45,993 bases of DNA from Pseudomonadales bacterium (GCA_022825925.1 JAJDVW010000128.1:1-45993); one strand, 5' to 3'; counted from the first letter of the stretch, positions 32,902 through 41,679 are shown. Numbers and translations: made by a program. Notes: a model not told the origin generated them from the sequence alone.

Positions 32902-34746
32902 ATGGCCAGCGCGCGTCCGGACCGACTGTTGGCCGGGGTGGCCGGGTTGATCCGGGTTGCCTCGGCACTGCTGCCGGTCGCAGCCGCCGGCGCCGCCGAA
33001 GCGACGGCGCCCGCACCGGCCCGCAGCGCCTGGTTCGGCGAGTTGCACGTGCACACGAATCAGTCGATCGACGCCTACGGCATGGGCGGCACACGGGCAA
33101 CGCCGGACGACGCCTACCGCTACGGCCAGGGCGAGCCGATCGCCCATCCGCTGGGCTATCCGATCCGGCTTACGAGCGGGCCGCTGGACTTCGTCGCGGT
33201 CACCGATCATGCGGAGTACTTCGGCGTGCTCCCCGCGCTGGCCGATCCGGGACACCCCCTCGCGAAGCGCAGCGGCATCGACGACCCGGCGGCGATGGTC
33301 ACGCTGTTCATGGAGGCCCTCACGGCGGGCAAGGCGGCTGCCGAACTCGATGCGGAAGACACCGTGCGTACCGCCTGGCAGGCCACGGTCGAGGCCGCCG
33401 AGCGGCATAACGCGCCGGGGCGCTTCACCACGTTCGTCGCGTACGAGTACACCTCCACGCCCAACCTGGCGAACCTGCACCGTAACGTGATCTTCGCGGG
33501 GACCAATGTTCCGGCCGTGCCGTTCGGCGCCTACCACTCCCCGAATCCGGAAGACCTCTGGACCTGGCTCGATACCCAGCGCGCCCGGGGCATGGATGCG
33601 CTGGCGATCCCGCACAACTCGAACTGGAGCCAGGGACGCATGTTCGCGCGCGCGGACTTCGCCGGGGCGCCGCTCGATGCCGCGTACGCCGCGCAGCGCA
33701 TGCGCAACGAGCCGCTGGTGGAGATCACGCAGGTCAAGGGCACGTCGGAGACCCATCCGCTGCTCTCGCCCAACGACGAGTGGGCCGGCTTCGAGATCTG
33801 GAAGATGAGCACGACCGCGCTCGACGCCGAGGGCGGCATCCAGCTCTCCGAAGGCGCCACCACCGGCGCCTACGCCCGGGACGCGTTGCGCGCCGGGCTC
33901 GAGATGGAAGCGGCGGACGGCATCAACCCGTACCAGTTCGGTTTCGTCGGCGCGAGCGACGGCCACAACGCGGCCGGGTCCTTCGAGGAGGACAACTACT
34001 TCGGCAAGCTGGGGGACGGCACTCCGGAGCTGCGCGGCAGCGTACCCCCGAAGTCCGGCGACGGAGAGGCCGCCTTGCCGGCCGTCATGGCGCTCGAATG
34101 GGGCGCGTCCGGCCTCGCGGGCGTATGGGCCGAGGAGAACAGCCGCGCATCGATCTTCCAGGCGCTCCGGCGCAAGGAGACCTTCGCGACCTCCGGGCCG
34201 CGCATCCGGCTGCGCTTCTTCGGCGGATTCGGCTTGCCCGAGGACCTCGCCTCCCGACCCGAAGCTCCCGCGCTGGCCTACGCGGGCGGGGTGCCCATGG
34301 GCAGCGACCTCTCCCGGGCGGACGGCGAGCTCCGCTTCTTCCTGTGGGCGCTGCGCGACTCGCACTCCGCCTGGCTGCAGCGCGGGCAGGTCGTCAAGCT
34401 CTGGCTCGAGGGGGACGAGTCCCGCGAGCGCGTATTCGATGTCGTCTGCTCCGACGGCCTGTCGCCGGACCCCGAGACCCACCGCTGCCCCGACAACGGC
34501 GCCCGCGTGAACCTGGCCGACTGCAGCTACTCGAGGGACAGGGGCGCGGTGGAGCTGGTCACCGTCTGGCGCGATCCGGAGTTCGATCCGACGCAACGCG
34601 CCACCTACTACGCGCGGGTGCTGGAGAACCCGACCTGCCGCTGGTCGACCTGGGACGCGATCCGCGCCGGCGTCGCACCGACCACTTCGGAATCCGCCAC
34701 CCTCCAGGAGCGCGCCTGGAGTTCCCCGATCGCCTACCGGCCGTAA
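32902..34746 (+). CDS. DUF3604 exported metal-dependent (PHP-like) protein
   Basis: A 614-residue protein with a signal peptide (MASARPDRLLAGVAGLIRV...AAGAAEA). The core of DUF3604 is seen: WFGELHVHTNQSIDAYG, FVAVTDHAEYFGV, LAIPHNSNWSQG, GFVGASDGHNAAG and SGPRIRLRFFGG. The His/Asp pattern is PHP-phosphoesterase-like, and the C-terminal part is beta-rich with a disulfide-type pattern around CPDNGARVNLADC. Function is not established for the family, though members are often in marine catabolic clusters. It follows the PhyH pair and may act on the same secreted or outer-membrane substrate. Confidence 0.9.
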   Translation: MASARPDRLLAGVAGLIRVASALLPVAAAGAAEATAPAPARSAWFGELHVHTNQSIDAYGMGGTRATPDDAYRYGQGEPIAHPLGYPIRLTSGPLDFVAVTDHAEYFGVLPALADPGHPLAKRSGIDDPAAMVTLFMEALTAGKAAAELDAEDTVRTAWQATVEAAERHNAPGRFTTFVAYEYTSTPNLANLHRNVIFAGTNVPAVPFGAYHSPNPEDLWTWLDTQRARGMDALAIPHNSNWSQGRMFARADFAGAPLDAAYAAQRMRNEPLVEITQVKGTSETHPLLSPNDEWAGFEIWKMSTTALDAEGGIQLSEGATTGAYARDALRAGLEMEAADGINPYQFGFVGASDGHNAAGSFEEDNYFGKLGDGTPELRGSVPPKSGDGEAALPAVMALEWGASGLAGVWAEENSRASIFQALRRKETFATSGPRIRLRFFGGFGLPEDLASRPEAPALAYAGGVPMGSDLSRADGELRFFLWALRDSHSAWLQRGQVVKLWLEGDESRERVFDVVCSDGLSPDPETHRCPDNGARVNLADCSYSRDRGAVELVTVWRDPEFDPTQRATYYARVLENPTCRWSTWDAIRAGVAPTTSESATLQERAWSSPIAYRP

Positions 34747-34789
34747 CGGCTGCAGTCTTCGCGGCGGCGGCCGTCCCGGGAAGACTTCC

Positions 34790-34946
34790 GGGTTGATACG
34801 CGGGTTGATACGGACGGGTTGATACGGACACACACCGTTTCTGGCTGCCGGGATGACACGGCCGGGATGACACGGGCCGGGATGACACGGACAGGATGAC
34901 ACGGACGACAGGATGACACGCGACAGGATGACACGGACACACACCG
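34790..34946 (+). repeat. Short tandem array left of the transposase
   Basis: Three copies of GGGTTGATACG (34790, 34802, 34816) run into GGACACACACCG (34826-34837). Six copies of (G/A)GGATGACACG follow (starting at 34850, 34864, 34879, 34893, 34910 and 34925) and run into a second GGACACACACCG (34935-34946). Both blocks are followed by similar CGTTTC...GGCTGCCGG segments. The repeats sit between the DUF3604 and transposase genes, where no other gene is found. Confidence 0.85.
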
Positions 34947-35032
34947 TTTCCGCACCGTTGCCGGCTGCCGGCGCCGAGGAGGCGTACACGAAACGGGGCG
35001 ACCGTCCTACGCGATTTGCAGAGGATGCCGAA

Positions 35033-36001
35033 ATGAAGTCGCCTCGAGGCCATGAGAAAGTGGCCTCCATGGCTACCCTGCGGCAGAAGCTGGTCGACGA
35101 CGAGCATGCGGCCTGCTACCACCTGACGTCGCGCTGCGTGCAGCAGGCTTGGCTGCTCGGCTACGACCCTCTCACACGGCGCGACTACTCGCACCGCAAG
35201 GGCTGGCTGGTCGACCGCATGAAGCGCCTGGCGCGTTGCTTCGCCGTCGAGATTTTTGGCTACGCGGTCATGAGCAACCACTTCCACATGGTGCTGCGCT
35301 ACGACCCGAAGGCCTGCGACTCCTGGACCCCCGAAGAGGTGGCACGGCGCTGGGTGGAGGCCTCCGAACCCACGGCGAAGGACCGTCGGAACGCGCGGCG
35401 CAAGGCCGAGCGATGCGAGCGCCTCCTGGAGGATCCGGAAGCGCTGGCGCGGGCGAGGCGTACCCTAGGTTCCCTCTCGGGCTTCATGAAGCACCTGAAG
35501 CAGCCGATCGCACGGCGCGCGAACCTGGAGAGCAACCGCGCCGGACACTTCTTCGAGCAGCGCTTCTACTCCGGGGCATTGCTCAGCGAGGAGGCTCTGC
35601 TGGCTGCCATGGTCTACGTGGACCTCAATCCGATCCGCGCGGGCCAGGTGCGCGAGCTGATCAAGTGCCGCGACACCTCGATCGGCGAGCGGCTGCAGGA
35701 GCACAGCGAGGCAGCGGTCGACGATTACCTGGCTCCAGTGGCGTCCGGGCTCGAGGACACCGACGCCGAGGCCGCAGCACCAGCGCCGCTGACCATCACC
35801 CTTCGGGCATACGTCGAACTGCTACAGGAAATGGTCTCGGCGGAGACGGAAAAGCAGAACCCGCCTGACCGCGTGGCACGCTGGACCGCCTGGGTGACCT
35901 CGTTTCGGAACCGACAGCGCGCGTACGGCTCCCGCGAGGAGCTACAGGACTGGACGGCGGCCCGGGGCATGCGCTTTCGCGAGATCCCCCTGCCCGCCTA
36001 A
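35033..36001 (+). CDS. REP-associated-type (Y1, HUH) transposase
   Basis: A 322-residue protein of the TnpA_REP/Y1_Tnp family, longer than typical RAYTs. The HUH motif is H83-F-H85 in GYAVMSNHFHMVLRY. Before it is ACYHLTSRCVQQAWLLG, and after it a charged insert (EASEPTAKDRRNARRKAERCERLLEDPE). FMKHLKQPIARRANL, GHFFEQRFYSGALLSEEALLAAMVYVDLNPIRAG then follow; a tyrosine in this helix is a candidate nucleophile. The start at 35033 has AGAGGA upstream; an ATG at 35069 is a possible alternative. Flanking GGACACACAC-type repeats suggest it is the enzyme that handles them. These proteins cut single-stranded DNA at repeat hairpins. Confidence 0.85.
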   Translation: MKSPRGHEKVASMATLRQKLVDDEHAACYHLTSRCVQQAWLLGYDPLTRRDYSHRKGWLVDRMKRLARCFAVEIFGYAVMSNHFHMVLRYDPKACDSWTPEEVARRWVEASEPTAKDRRNARRKAERCERLLEDPEALARARRTLGSLSGFMKHLKQPIARRANLESNRAGHFFEQRFYSGALLSEEALLAAMVYVDLNPIRAGQVRELIKCRDTSIGERLQEHSEAAVDDYLAPVASGLEDTDAEAAAPAPLTITLRAYVELLQEMVSAETEKQNPPDRVARWTAWVTSFRNRQRAYGSREELQDWTAARGMRFREIPLPA

Positions 36002-36039
36002 AGTCCTCCGCGGGAGATCACGCTTCTCCCATGCCAAAA

Positions 36040-36064
36040 CCGGGGGCCGGCGGACGGCCCCCGG
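36040..36064. terminator. 10-bp GC-rich hairpin after transposase gene
   Basis: CCGGGGGCCG (36040-36049) and CGGCCCCCGG (36055-36064) form a perfect 10-bp stem with a GCGGA loop, 38 bp after the transposase stop. A TTTT run follows on the minus strand only, so a plus-strand intrinsic terminator is doubtful. It may instead be a REP-type hairpin recognised by the transposase. Confidence 0.5.
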
Positions 36065-36321
36065 CTCCCCGCCGTCCGTCCACGGTTGGCAAGCGGGACC
36101 TTCTCCGGTCCTGGACCGCCGCACCCGTCCAAACTCTCCCAACATGCCGAGGTAACAGAGCCATCGCCCACTGGACGGGCGCCATTGTGTGTCTGCTTGC
36201 CATGCGACGGTCACAACCGCGCGACGGTGTATGTCTCGGTCACAGCTGCGATCACAGCCGTCGCCTCGCCGCGTGTGTCCCGGCCCTGACGCCGTCCCGG
36301 TCCTGACGCCGCCGTGTGTCT

Positions 36322-36338
36322 CGGTCCTGAAAGGACCG
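36322..36338. repeat. Hairpin at right edge of transposase repeats
   Basis: CGGTCCT and AGGACCG form a perfect 7-bp stem with a GAA loop, directly after a GTGTGTCTCGG repeat copy and 61 bp before the rhodanese start. REP elements usually consist of such a hairpin beside a short conserved motif. Confidence 0.55.
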
Positions 36339-36399
36339 GAGCGCGGGGGTGGCGGCGAGGATGGGTTAAGCTTTGAACCCATCGCTGGAGGCGGAAGCA

Positions 36400-37260
36400 G
36401 TGGCCCGCGCCCATCCGGAATACCTGATCTCTCCCGACGAGCTTGCGGCCGATCTCGATGGCCGGCGCGTTCTGGATGCGACGGTCATCTTCGCCCCGAC
36501 ACCCGAGGGAGGCTTCCACGTGGAGTCGGGGCTGGCGCGGTTCCACGAAGGGCACATTCCCGGCGCCCAGTTCCTCGACCTGGTGAACGACGCATCGGAC
36601 ACGTCGTCGGACCTCGGCTTCACACTCCCCCCCGTGGCGCAACTAGAGGCGCTGTTCCGCCGCCTCGGCATCTCCAACGACACCGAGGTCGTGGTGTACA
36701 GCCGCGAGTTGATCGCGTTGGCCACGCGCGCCCGGTGGTTGCTTCACTACTGCGGCCATCGGCACGCGCGTGTACTAGACGGCGGCCTGGAGGCTTGGCA
36801 AGTCGCCGGACACCCGCTGTCGACGGAAGCCGAGAGCCACCCGCCGGGCGACTTCAAGGCCAGTCCGAACCCCTTGTTGTTCGCCGACAGAAACGAGGTC
36901 CTCGCCGCGATCGGCGATCCCGATATCCGCACCGTGAACTCGCTTTCCCCGGAGGACTTCGCGGGCAACGGCGCCTTCAGCCTGGGGCGCAAGGGCCACA
37001 TCCCGGGAAGCGTCAACCTGTTCTTTTTCGATCTGCTGGAGAACGGCCGCTTCAAGGACGATGCGGCGCTGCGCCAGGCACTCGACGCGAAGGGCATGCT
37101 CTCCGCCCCGAGGGTGATCAACTACTGCGCCGTCGGCGTCACGGCAACCATCGACGCGTTCGCCTGCCTGCTCTCCGGCCACGAAGACGTCGCCCTCTAC
37201 GACGGGTCCCTGGCGGAGTGGGCGCGCGACGAATCGCTGCCGATGGAAACCGGGCGCTAG
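36400..37260 (+). CDS. Two-domain rhodanese-type sulfurtransferase, GTG start
   Basis: A 286-residue tandem rhodanese protein (3-mercaptopyruvate/thiosulfate sulfurtransferase type). The first domain has RRVLDATVIF, GHIPGAQFLDLVND and VVVYSRELIALATRARWLL, with Ser in place of Cys. The second has RKGHIPGSVNLFFFDLL and the active Cys243 in NYCAVGVTAT, close to the CGSGVTA loop of mercaptopyruvate sulfurtransferases. The GTG at 36400 has GGAGG 8-9 bp upstream and is better than an in-frame TTG 27 bp earlier. It moves sulfane sulfur to thiols or cyanide. It stands between the transposase repeats and the CoxE-like gene. Confidence 0.9.
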   Translation: MARAHPEYLISPDELAADLDGRRVLDATVIFAPTPEGGFHVESGLARFHEGHIPGAQFLDLVNDASDTSSDLGFTLPPVAQLEALFRRLGISNDTEVVVYSRELIALATRARWLLHYCGHRHARVLDGGLEAWQVAGHPLSTEAESHPPGDFKASPNPLLFADRNEVLAAIGDPDIRTVNSLSPEDFAGNGAFSLGRKGHIPGSVNLFFFDLLENGRFKDDAALRQALDAKGMLSAPRVINYCAVGVTATIDAFACLLSGHEDVALYDGSLAEWARDESLPMETGR

Positions 37261-37291
37261 CGAAGCCGCCGCGCCGCAACGCCCCCACCCC

Positions 37292-38770
37292 ATGGACCGC
37301 ACCCTCACCAACTTCATCGCCGCGCTGCGAAACGCCGAGATCCGGGTCTCGCCCGCGGAGACGCTCGACGCCCTGAACGCGGTGGAACTGGTGGGCTACC
37401 GGGACCGGCAGCTCCTGAAGGACACCCTCTCGCTGATGCTCCCGAAGACGATCGACGAGAAGGAGACCTTCGACGACACGTTCGACCGCTTCTTCGCCTT
37501 CGAGGACGTGGCCGGAGAGACGGCCGTCCTGGACATCGAGGGCGAGGACGGTGGAAGCGAAGGCGCCGGGGACGGCCAGGGTGGCGGCAACGCCCAGGGC
37601 GAAGGCCGCGGCGCGGGTGGCGGCAAGGGCAAGAACAAGAAGAACCGCTTCCTCGCGATGGACGAGGAAGAGGAAGAGGATCTCGGCCCCGGCGAGATGG
37701 CGTCGCCCCACTCCGCCCTCGGCAGGCTGCTCATGCAGGACAGCCGCATCGAGCTCACCGTCCAGATGGCCGACGCCGGCCGCGCCGTGAACCTCGAAGA
37801 GATCCAGGTCTTCACGCAGAAGGGCCTCTACACGCGCCGCATCATGGAGGAGATGGGCCTCTCCGAGCTGCAGCGCGAGATCGGCGACCTCAAGCAGAGC
37901 CGCATCATCCCCGAACGCCGCCTGGGGCAGGAGCTCAAGAAACGCCGCGACTGGCTGCGCGAACAGGTGCGCGACTACGTCGAACGCCAGTTCCTGCTGC
38001 ACGCCGACGCCTCCGGCAAGCGCCTGCGCGAGGAACTCCTGCGCAAGGTCAAGCTCAGCAACGTCGAGCACCGCAACTTCCGCCTCATCCAGGAAGTCGT
38101 CTACAAGATGGCGAAGAAGCTCGTGGCGCTGCACTCCCGCCGCAAGAAGGTGTTCAAGCGCGGCCAGCTCAACGTCCCGCGCACCCTGCGCCACAACATG
38201 GCGTACGACGGCTCGATCTTCGACCTGCGCTGGAAGTCCGTGAAGGTCGACCGCCCGAAGGTGTTCGCGATCTGCGACGTCTCCGGCTCCGTCGCGAACT
38301 ACGCGCGCTTCATGCTGATGTTCCTCTACAGCCTGGAGGAAGTGATGCCGAAGGTCCGCTCGTTCGCCTTCTCCTCGGACCTCGCCGAGGTCACGGACCT
38401 CTTCGAGCGCAACAAGATCGAGGACGCCATCGCGAAGACCCTGCGCGACTACAGCGGCGGCTCCACCGACTACGGCCAGGCCTTCGAGGATTTCCGGAAG
38501 ACCTGCATGGAGGACGTCGACAACCGCACCACGATCATCATCCTGGGCGACGCGCGCAACAACTACGGGGACCCGCGCACCGAGATCCTCAAGGAGATGT
38601 ACGACCGGGCGAAGCGCGTCCTCTGGCTGAACCCCGAGTCCCGCGCCACCTGGACCGTCGGCGACGCGGAGATGCGCAAGTACACCGCGTACGTGCACCA
38701 GGCCGAGGAGTGCAACTCGCTCATGCACCTCGAGCGCGTCGTCGGCAACCTGCTGCGCACCGTGCAATGA
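37292..38770 (+). CDS. CoxE-like VWA-domain protein (MoxR partner)
   Basis: A 492-residue protein. The N-terminus FIAALRNAEIRVSPAETLDALNAV is typical of CoxE proteins. A Gly/Glu-rich acidic linker (about residues 85-137) separates it from the VWA domain, which has the MIDAS motif DVSGSVANY at about residue 329, SGGSTDYGQAFEDF and IIILGDARNNYGDPR. These proteins work with MoxR ATPases, as in CO dehydrogenase and cofactor-dependent enzyme maturation. The cognate-looking MoxR is at 28016, not next door. No strong ribosome-binding site precedes the ATG. The C-terminus VGNLLRTVQ is intact. Confidence 0.9.
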   Translation: MDRTLTNFIAALRNAEIRVSPAETLDALNAVELVGYRDRQLLKDTLSLMLPKTIDEKETFDDTFDRFFAFEDVAGETAVLDIEGEDGGSEGAGDGQGGGNAQGEGRGAGGGKGKNKKNRFLAMDEEEEEDLGPGEMASPHSALGRLLMQDSRIELTVQMADAGRAVNLEEIQVFTQKGLYTRRIMEEMGLSELQREIGDLKQSRIIPERRLGQELKKRRDWLREQVRDYVERQFLLHADASGKRLREELLRKVKLSNVEHRNFRLIQEVVYKMAKKLVALHSRRKKVFKRGQLNVPRTLRHNMAYDGSIFDLRWKSVKVDRPKVFAICDVSGSVANYARFMLMFLYSLEEVMPKVRSFAFSSDLAEVTDLFERNKIEDAIAKTLRDYSGGSTDYGQAFEDFRKTCMEDVDNRTTIIILGDARNNYGDPRTEILKEMYDRAKRVLWLNPESRATWTVGDAEMRKYTAYVHQAEECNSLMHLERVVGNLLRTVQ

Positions 38771-38822
38771 CCGGGCGATCCGGATCGGCAGAGGCGGCGG
38801 CCCGGGACACGGCGGCGGCCCG

Positions 38823-38969
38823 GGACACACACCGTCACGGGGGGCGGCCGCAGAGGCGGCGGCAGAGTCGGACACACACGGTCACGCGGCCACCGACCGC
38901 CGGACGCGCGACCGCCAGACGCAGACACACACGGTCACACGCGACGCGCGACGGACAGGGACACACGCC
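38823..38969 (+). repeat. GGACACACACSGTCAC repeats before the SBP gene
   Basis: The 199-bp gap between the VWA gene and the SBP gene has three near-copies of GGACACACACSGTCACRCG (38823-38839, 38870-38888, 38923-38941), a shorter GGGACACACGCC (38958-38969) next to the ATG, and GCGACGCGCGACGG segments. A further copy (38985-38996) lies inside the SBP gene. No ribosome-binding site is obvious; AGGGA lies 8-12 bp before the ATG. Confidence 0.8.
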
Positions 38970-40739
38970 ATGAGCACCCCACGCGGACACACACCGCCCG
39001 CCCCGCGCACCCTCGCCGCCACCGGCACCGACGCCCTCGACGACAAACCCAGACCCGCCCCGCCCGCCTCCGGCGCCGACATCTTCAACAAGACCGCCGG
39101 CCGGGACCTCCTGCTCCTGGGCCTCGGCGCCATTGGCGCGTTCGTCCTGCTCATGGCGGCGCTGGCGTGGGCTTCCGAAGCCACCGGCGGCGCCTCCAAC
39201 GACGCCCTCGACCCGGCCACGGGCACCGTCACGGTGGCCCTCTCCACCGAACCGCCCCAACTCGACAGCACGCGCGCCACCGACATGGTGAGCGGACAGG
39301 TACTCGGACACACGATGGAGGGGCTGCTCCGCTACGACCAGTTCAACCGCATCGTCCCCGGCGTCGCCGAGCGCTGGGAGGTCGGCCCCAAACGCGCCAC
39401 GTTCCACCTGCGCGAGGACGCCCGCTGGAGCGACGGCACCCCGGTGACGGCCCGCGACTTCGCCTTCGCCTGGCGCACGGCCCTGGATCCCGCGACGGCG
39501 TCGGAGTACGCGTTCATCCTTTACTCCATCAGGAACGCGCAGGCCGCCAACACCGGCGAAGTGCCCCTCGAAGCCGTTGGCATCCACGTCTCGGACGACC
39601 GCACGCTGGTCGTCGAACTCGAGCGCCCCACGGCGTATTTCGAGAAGCTGATGGCCTTCCCGACGTTCTTCCCGATCAAGCAGTCCTTCTACGACGCGAC
39701 CGAGGGACGCTACGGCGCGGACGCCGCGGACCTCCTCTACAACGGCCCCTTCGTCATCGCCCGCTGGGTGCACGGCGCGTCGCTGCGCATGGAGCGCAAC
39801 CCGCACTACTGGGACCAGGACCGCATCCGCATCAACGTGATCGACCACGCCTACATCACCTCCGACATCAACGCGGTCATCAACCTCTACAAGGACGGCA
39901 AGATCGCCATGGCGGGGCTCTCCGCCGAGACGCTGGAGGACGCCCTCGACCGCCGCTGGAACCTGCACCGCTTCGTCGACGGCTCCGTCTTCTACATCGG
40001 CCTGAACCACCGCCCGGGGCGCCTCACTTCCAACCTCAACCTGCGCAAGGCGATGCAGCTCGTCACGGATTCCTCCGAACTCGTCTACAAGGTGATCAAG
40101 CTGCCCGGGAACCTGCCAGGCGAGTCGCTCTTTCCCGTCTGGCTCAAGGGCGTGAACGGTTATTTCCGCCAGGAATATCCCGCGCCCCGCCCGGTGGTCG
40201 ACATCGAGCGCGCGCGCGAATACCTGGCCCGGGCGAAGGACGAACTCGGCTACGAGGAGCTGCCGCCGCTCATCTTCCTGACCGGCGACAACCCCGCCTC
40301 CAACAAGCAGTCCGAGTACTTCCAGGAGGTCTACAAGTCGCGCCTCGGCCTCGAGGTGAAGATCGACCGCCAGATCTTCAAGCAGCGCCTCGCCAAGATG
40401 ACCGCCGGCGACTACGACATGGTGCTCGCCGGCTGGGGACCGGACTACGCCGACCCCCTCACCTTCGGCGACCTCTTCGCCTCTTGGAACCAGAACAACC
40501 GCGGCCGCTACGCGAACCCGGTCCTCGACGAGTGGGTCGCCGTGGCGCAGAGCTCCCTCGACCCGGAGGAACGCATGCAGGCGTTCGCCGAGATCCAGCA
40601 GATCCTCCACGACGACGTCGTCATCCTCATGAACTACGAGCGCGGCAGCGTGTATGTCCGCGACCCCCGGCTGAAAGGCGTCGTGCGGCGCGCGGTGGGG
40701 ACGGACCCAGACTTCACGGGAGCGTGGATCGAGAGCTGA
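38970..40739 (+). CDS. oppA: Peptide-type ABC transporter substrate-binding protein, N-terminally anchored
   Basis: A 589-residue SBP of the OppA/DppA family (SBP_bac_5). The first 44 residues are hydrophilic and Pro-rich (MSTPRGHTPPAPRTLAATG...), and part of this is encoded by a GGACACACACCG repeat copy. A membrane anchor follows at about residues 46-68 instead of a lipobox. The binding domain has STEPPQLDSTRATDMVSGQVLGHTMEGL, ERWEVGPKRATFHLREDARWSDGTPVTARDF, YDMVLAGWGPDYADPLTFGDLF and similar hallmarks. It binds oligopeptides or related ligands in the periplasm and delivers them to the permease pair encoded directly downstream. Confidence 0.93.
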   Translation: MSTPRGHTPPAPRTLAATGTDALDDKPRPAPPASGADIFNKTAGRDLLLLGLGAIGAFVLLMAALAWASEATGGASNDALDPATGTVTVALSTEPPQLDSTRATDMVSGQVLGHTMEGLLRYDQFNRIVPGVAERWEVGPKRATFHLREDARWSDGTPVTARDFAFAWRTALDPATASEYAFILYSIRNAQAANTGEVPLEAVGIHVSDDRTLVVELERPTAYFEKLMAFPTFFPIKQSFYDATEGRYGADAADLLYNGPFVIARWVHGASLRMERNPHYWDQDRIRINVIDHAYITSDINAVINLYKDGKIAMAGLSAETLEDALDRRWNLHRFVDGSVFYIGLNHRPGRLTSNLNLRKAMQLVTDSSELVYKVIKLPGNLPGESLFPVWLKGVNGYFRQEYPAPRPVVDIERAREYLARAKDELGYEELPPLIFLTGDNPASNKQSEYFQEVYKSRLGLEVKIDRQIFKQRLAKMTAGDYDMVLAGWGPDYADPLTFGDLFASWNQNNRGRYANPVLDEWVAVAQSSLDPEERMQAFAEIQQILHDDVVILMNYERGSVYVRDPRLKGVVRRAVGTDPDFTGAWIES

Positions 40740-40746
40740 AGCCCGC

Positions 40747-41679
40747 ATGCTCCGCTACACCATCAAGCGCCTGATCCAGGGCGTCATCACGGTCTGGTTC
40801 ATCGCCACCGCCACGTTCCTCGCGATGCACAGCATCCCGGGCGACCCGCTCACCTCCGACAAGGCCGTCTCGGAAGAGATCCGCAAGAACCTCGAAGCGA
40901 AGTACGGCCTCGACAAGCCGCTCGCCGAGCAGTACGTCATCTACCTCTCGAACATGCTGCAGGGCGACTTCGGCATCTCGTTCTCCCAGGAGAACCGCAG
41001 CGTCAACGACATCATCCGCGAGCACTTCCCGGTGTCCGCGACCCTCGGGATCCTCGCCATCGCGTTCGCGGGGCTCGGCGGCATCCTGTTCGGGGCGCTG
41101 ACGGCGCTCTACCGCAACCGCCTGCCGGACATCGTGATCATGTTCCTGGTGATCCTCGGCATCTCGGTGCCGAGCTTCGTCTTCGCGGCCCTCGGCCAAC
41201 TCGCGCTCGTGAACCTGAACGACCTCTTCGGCACGTCGGTCCTGCCCGTGGCCGGCTGGGGCACGGTCCTGCACATGGTCGCCCCGTCGCTGGTGCTCGG
41301 CCTCGGCACGATGGCGTTCCTGACGCGCCTCATGCGCTCGTCGATGCTCGAGATCGTGAACTCGGACTACGTGCGCACGGCAAACTCGAAGGGCCTGCCG
41401 CCGACGCGCATCTTCCTGAAGCACCAGCTCCGGAACGCCATCCTGCCCGTCATCACCGTGCTCGGCCCGTCGATCGCCGCCATCACGACCGGCGGGTTCG
41501 TGGTGGAACTCGTGTTCGCGATCCCGGGCCTCGGCCGCTACTTCGTCGAGGCCGTCCAGCAGAGCGACTACACCGTGATCATGGGCACCACCGTGTTCTA
41601 CGGCGCGTTCCTCGTCTTCATGGTGATCGTGGTCGACCTCCTCTACGGCCTGGTCGACCCGCGCGTGAGGCTCGAGTGA
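40747..41679 (+). CDS. oppB: Peptide-type ABC transporter permease OppB
   Basis: A 310-residue permease of the binding-protein-dependent type 1 class. The first helix region is LRYTIKRLIQGVITVWFIATATFLAMHSIPGDPL, and about five further helices follow. The cytoplasmic coupling EAA loop is VRTANSKGLPPTRIFLKHQLRNAILPVI. The C-terminus LLYGLVDPRVRLE is typical. It starts 7 bp after the SBP gene and overlaps oppC by one base (TGATG at 41677-41681). It forms the membrane channel with OppC. Confidence 0.95.
   Translation: MLRYTIKRLIQGVITVWFIATATFLAMHSIPGDPLTSDKAVSEEIRKNLEAKYGLDKPLAEQYVIYLSNMLQGDFGISFSQENRSVNDIIREHFPVSATLGILAIAFAGLGGILFGALTALYRNRLPDIVIMFLVILGISVPSFVFAALGQLALVNLNDLFGTSVLPVAGWGTVLHMVAPSLVLGLGTMAFLTRLMRSSMLEIVNSDYVRTANSKGLPPTRIFLKHQLRNAILPVITVLGPSIAAITTGGFVVELVFAIPGLGRYFVEAVQQSDYTVIMGTTVFYGAFLVFMVIVVDLLYGLVDPRVRLE

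Larger units (their letters stand above)
34790..36338. mobile_element. Putative REPtron: RAYT transposase flanked by repeats
   Basis: A Y1/HUH transposase gene of the REP-associated kind is flanked on the left by GGACACACACCG arrays and on the right by the reverse orientation of the same motif (GTGTGTC copies at about 36181-36320) plus a GC-rich hairpin. Inverted flanking repeats around such a gene are the arrangement of RAYT/REP loci. Exact borders cannot be set from sequence alone. Confidence 0.5.
36002..36399. repeat. Repeat-rich gap between transposase and rhodanese
   Basis: This 398-bp gap has no convincing gene. It holds a strong inverted repeat (36040-36064) and scattered GTGTGTC motifs (36187, 36273, 36314 and a variant near 36228), the reverse of the GACACAC motif left of the transposase. 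A short direct repeat of CCCGG(C/T)CCTGACGCCG (36280-36311) and a hairpin at 36322-36338 follow. The rhodanese ribosome-binding site (GGAGG) is at its right end. Confidence 0.7.

Noticed and set aside
34850..34936. CRISPR array
   Set aside because: Repeat units are 10-12 bp with almost no spacer and variable spacing, and no cas genes are present; better explained as repeats tied to the transposase.
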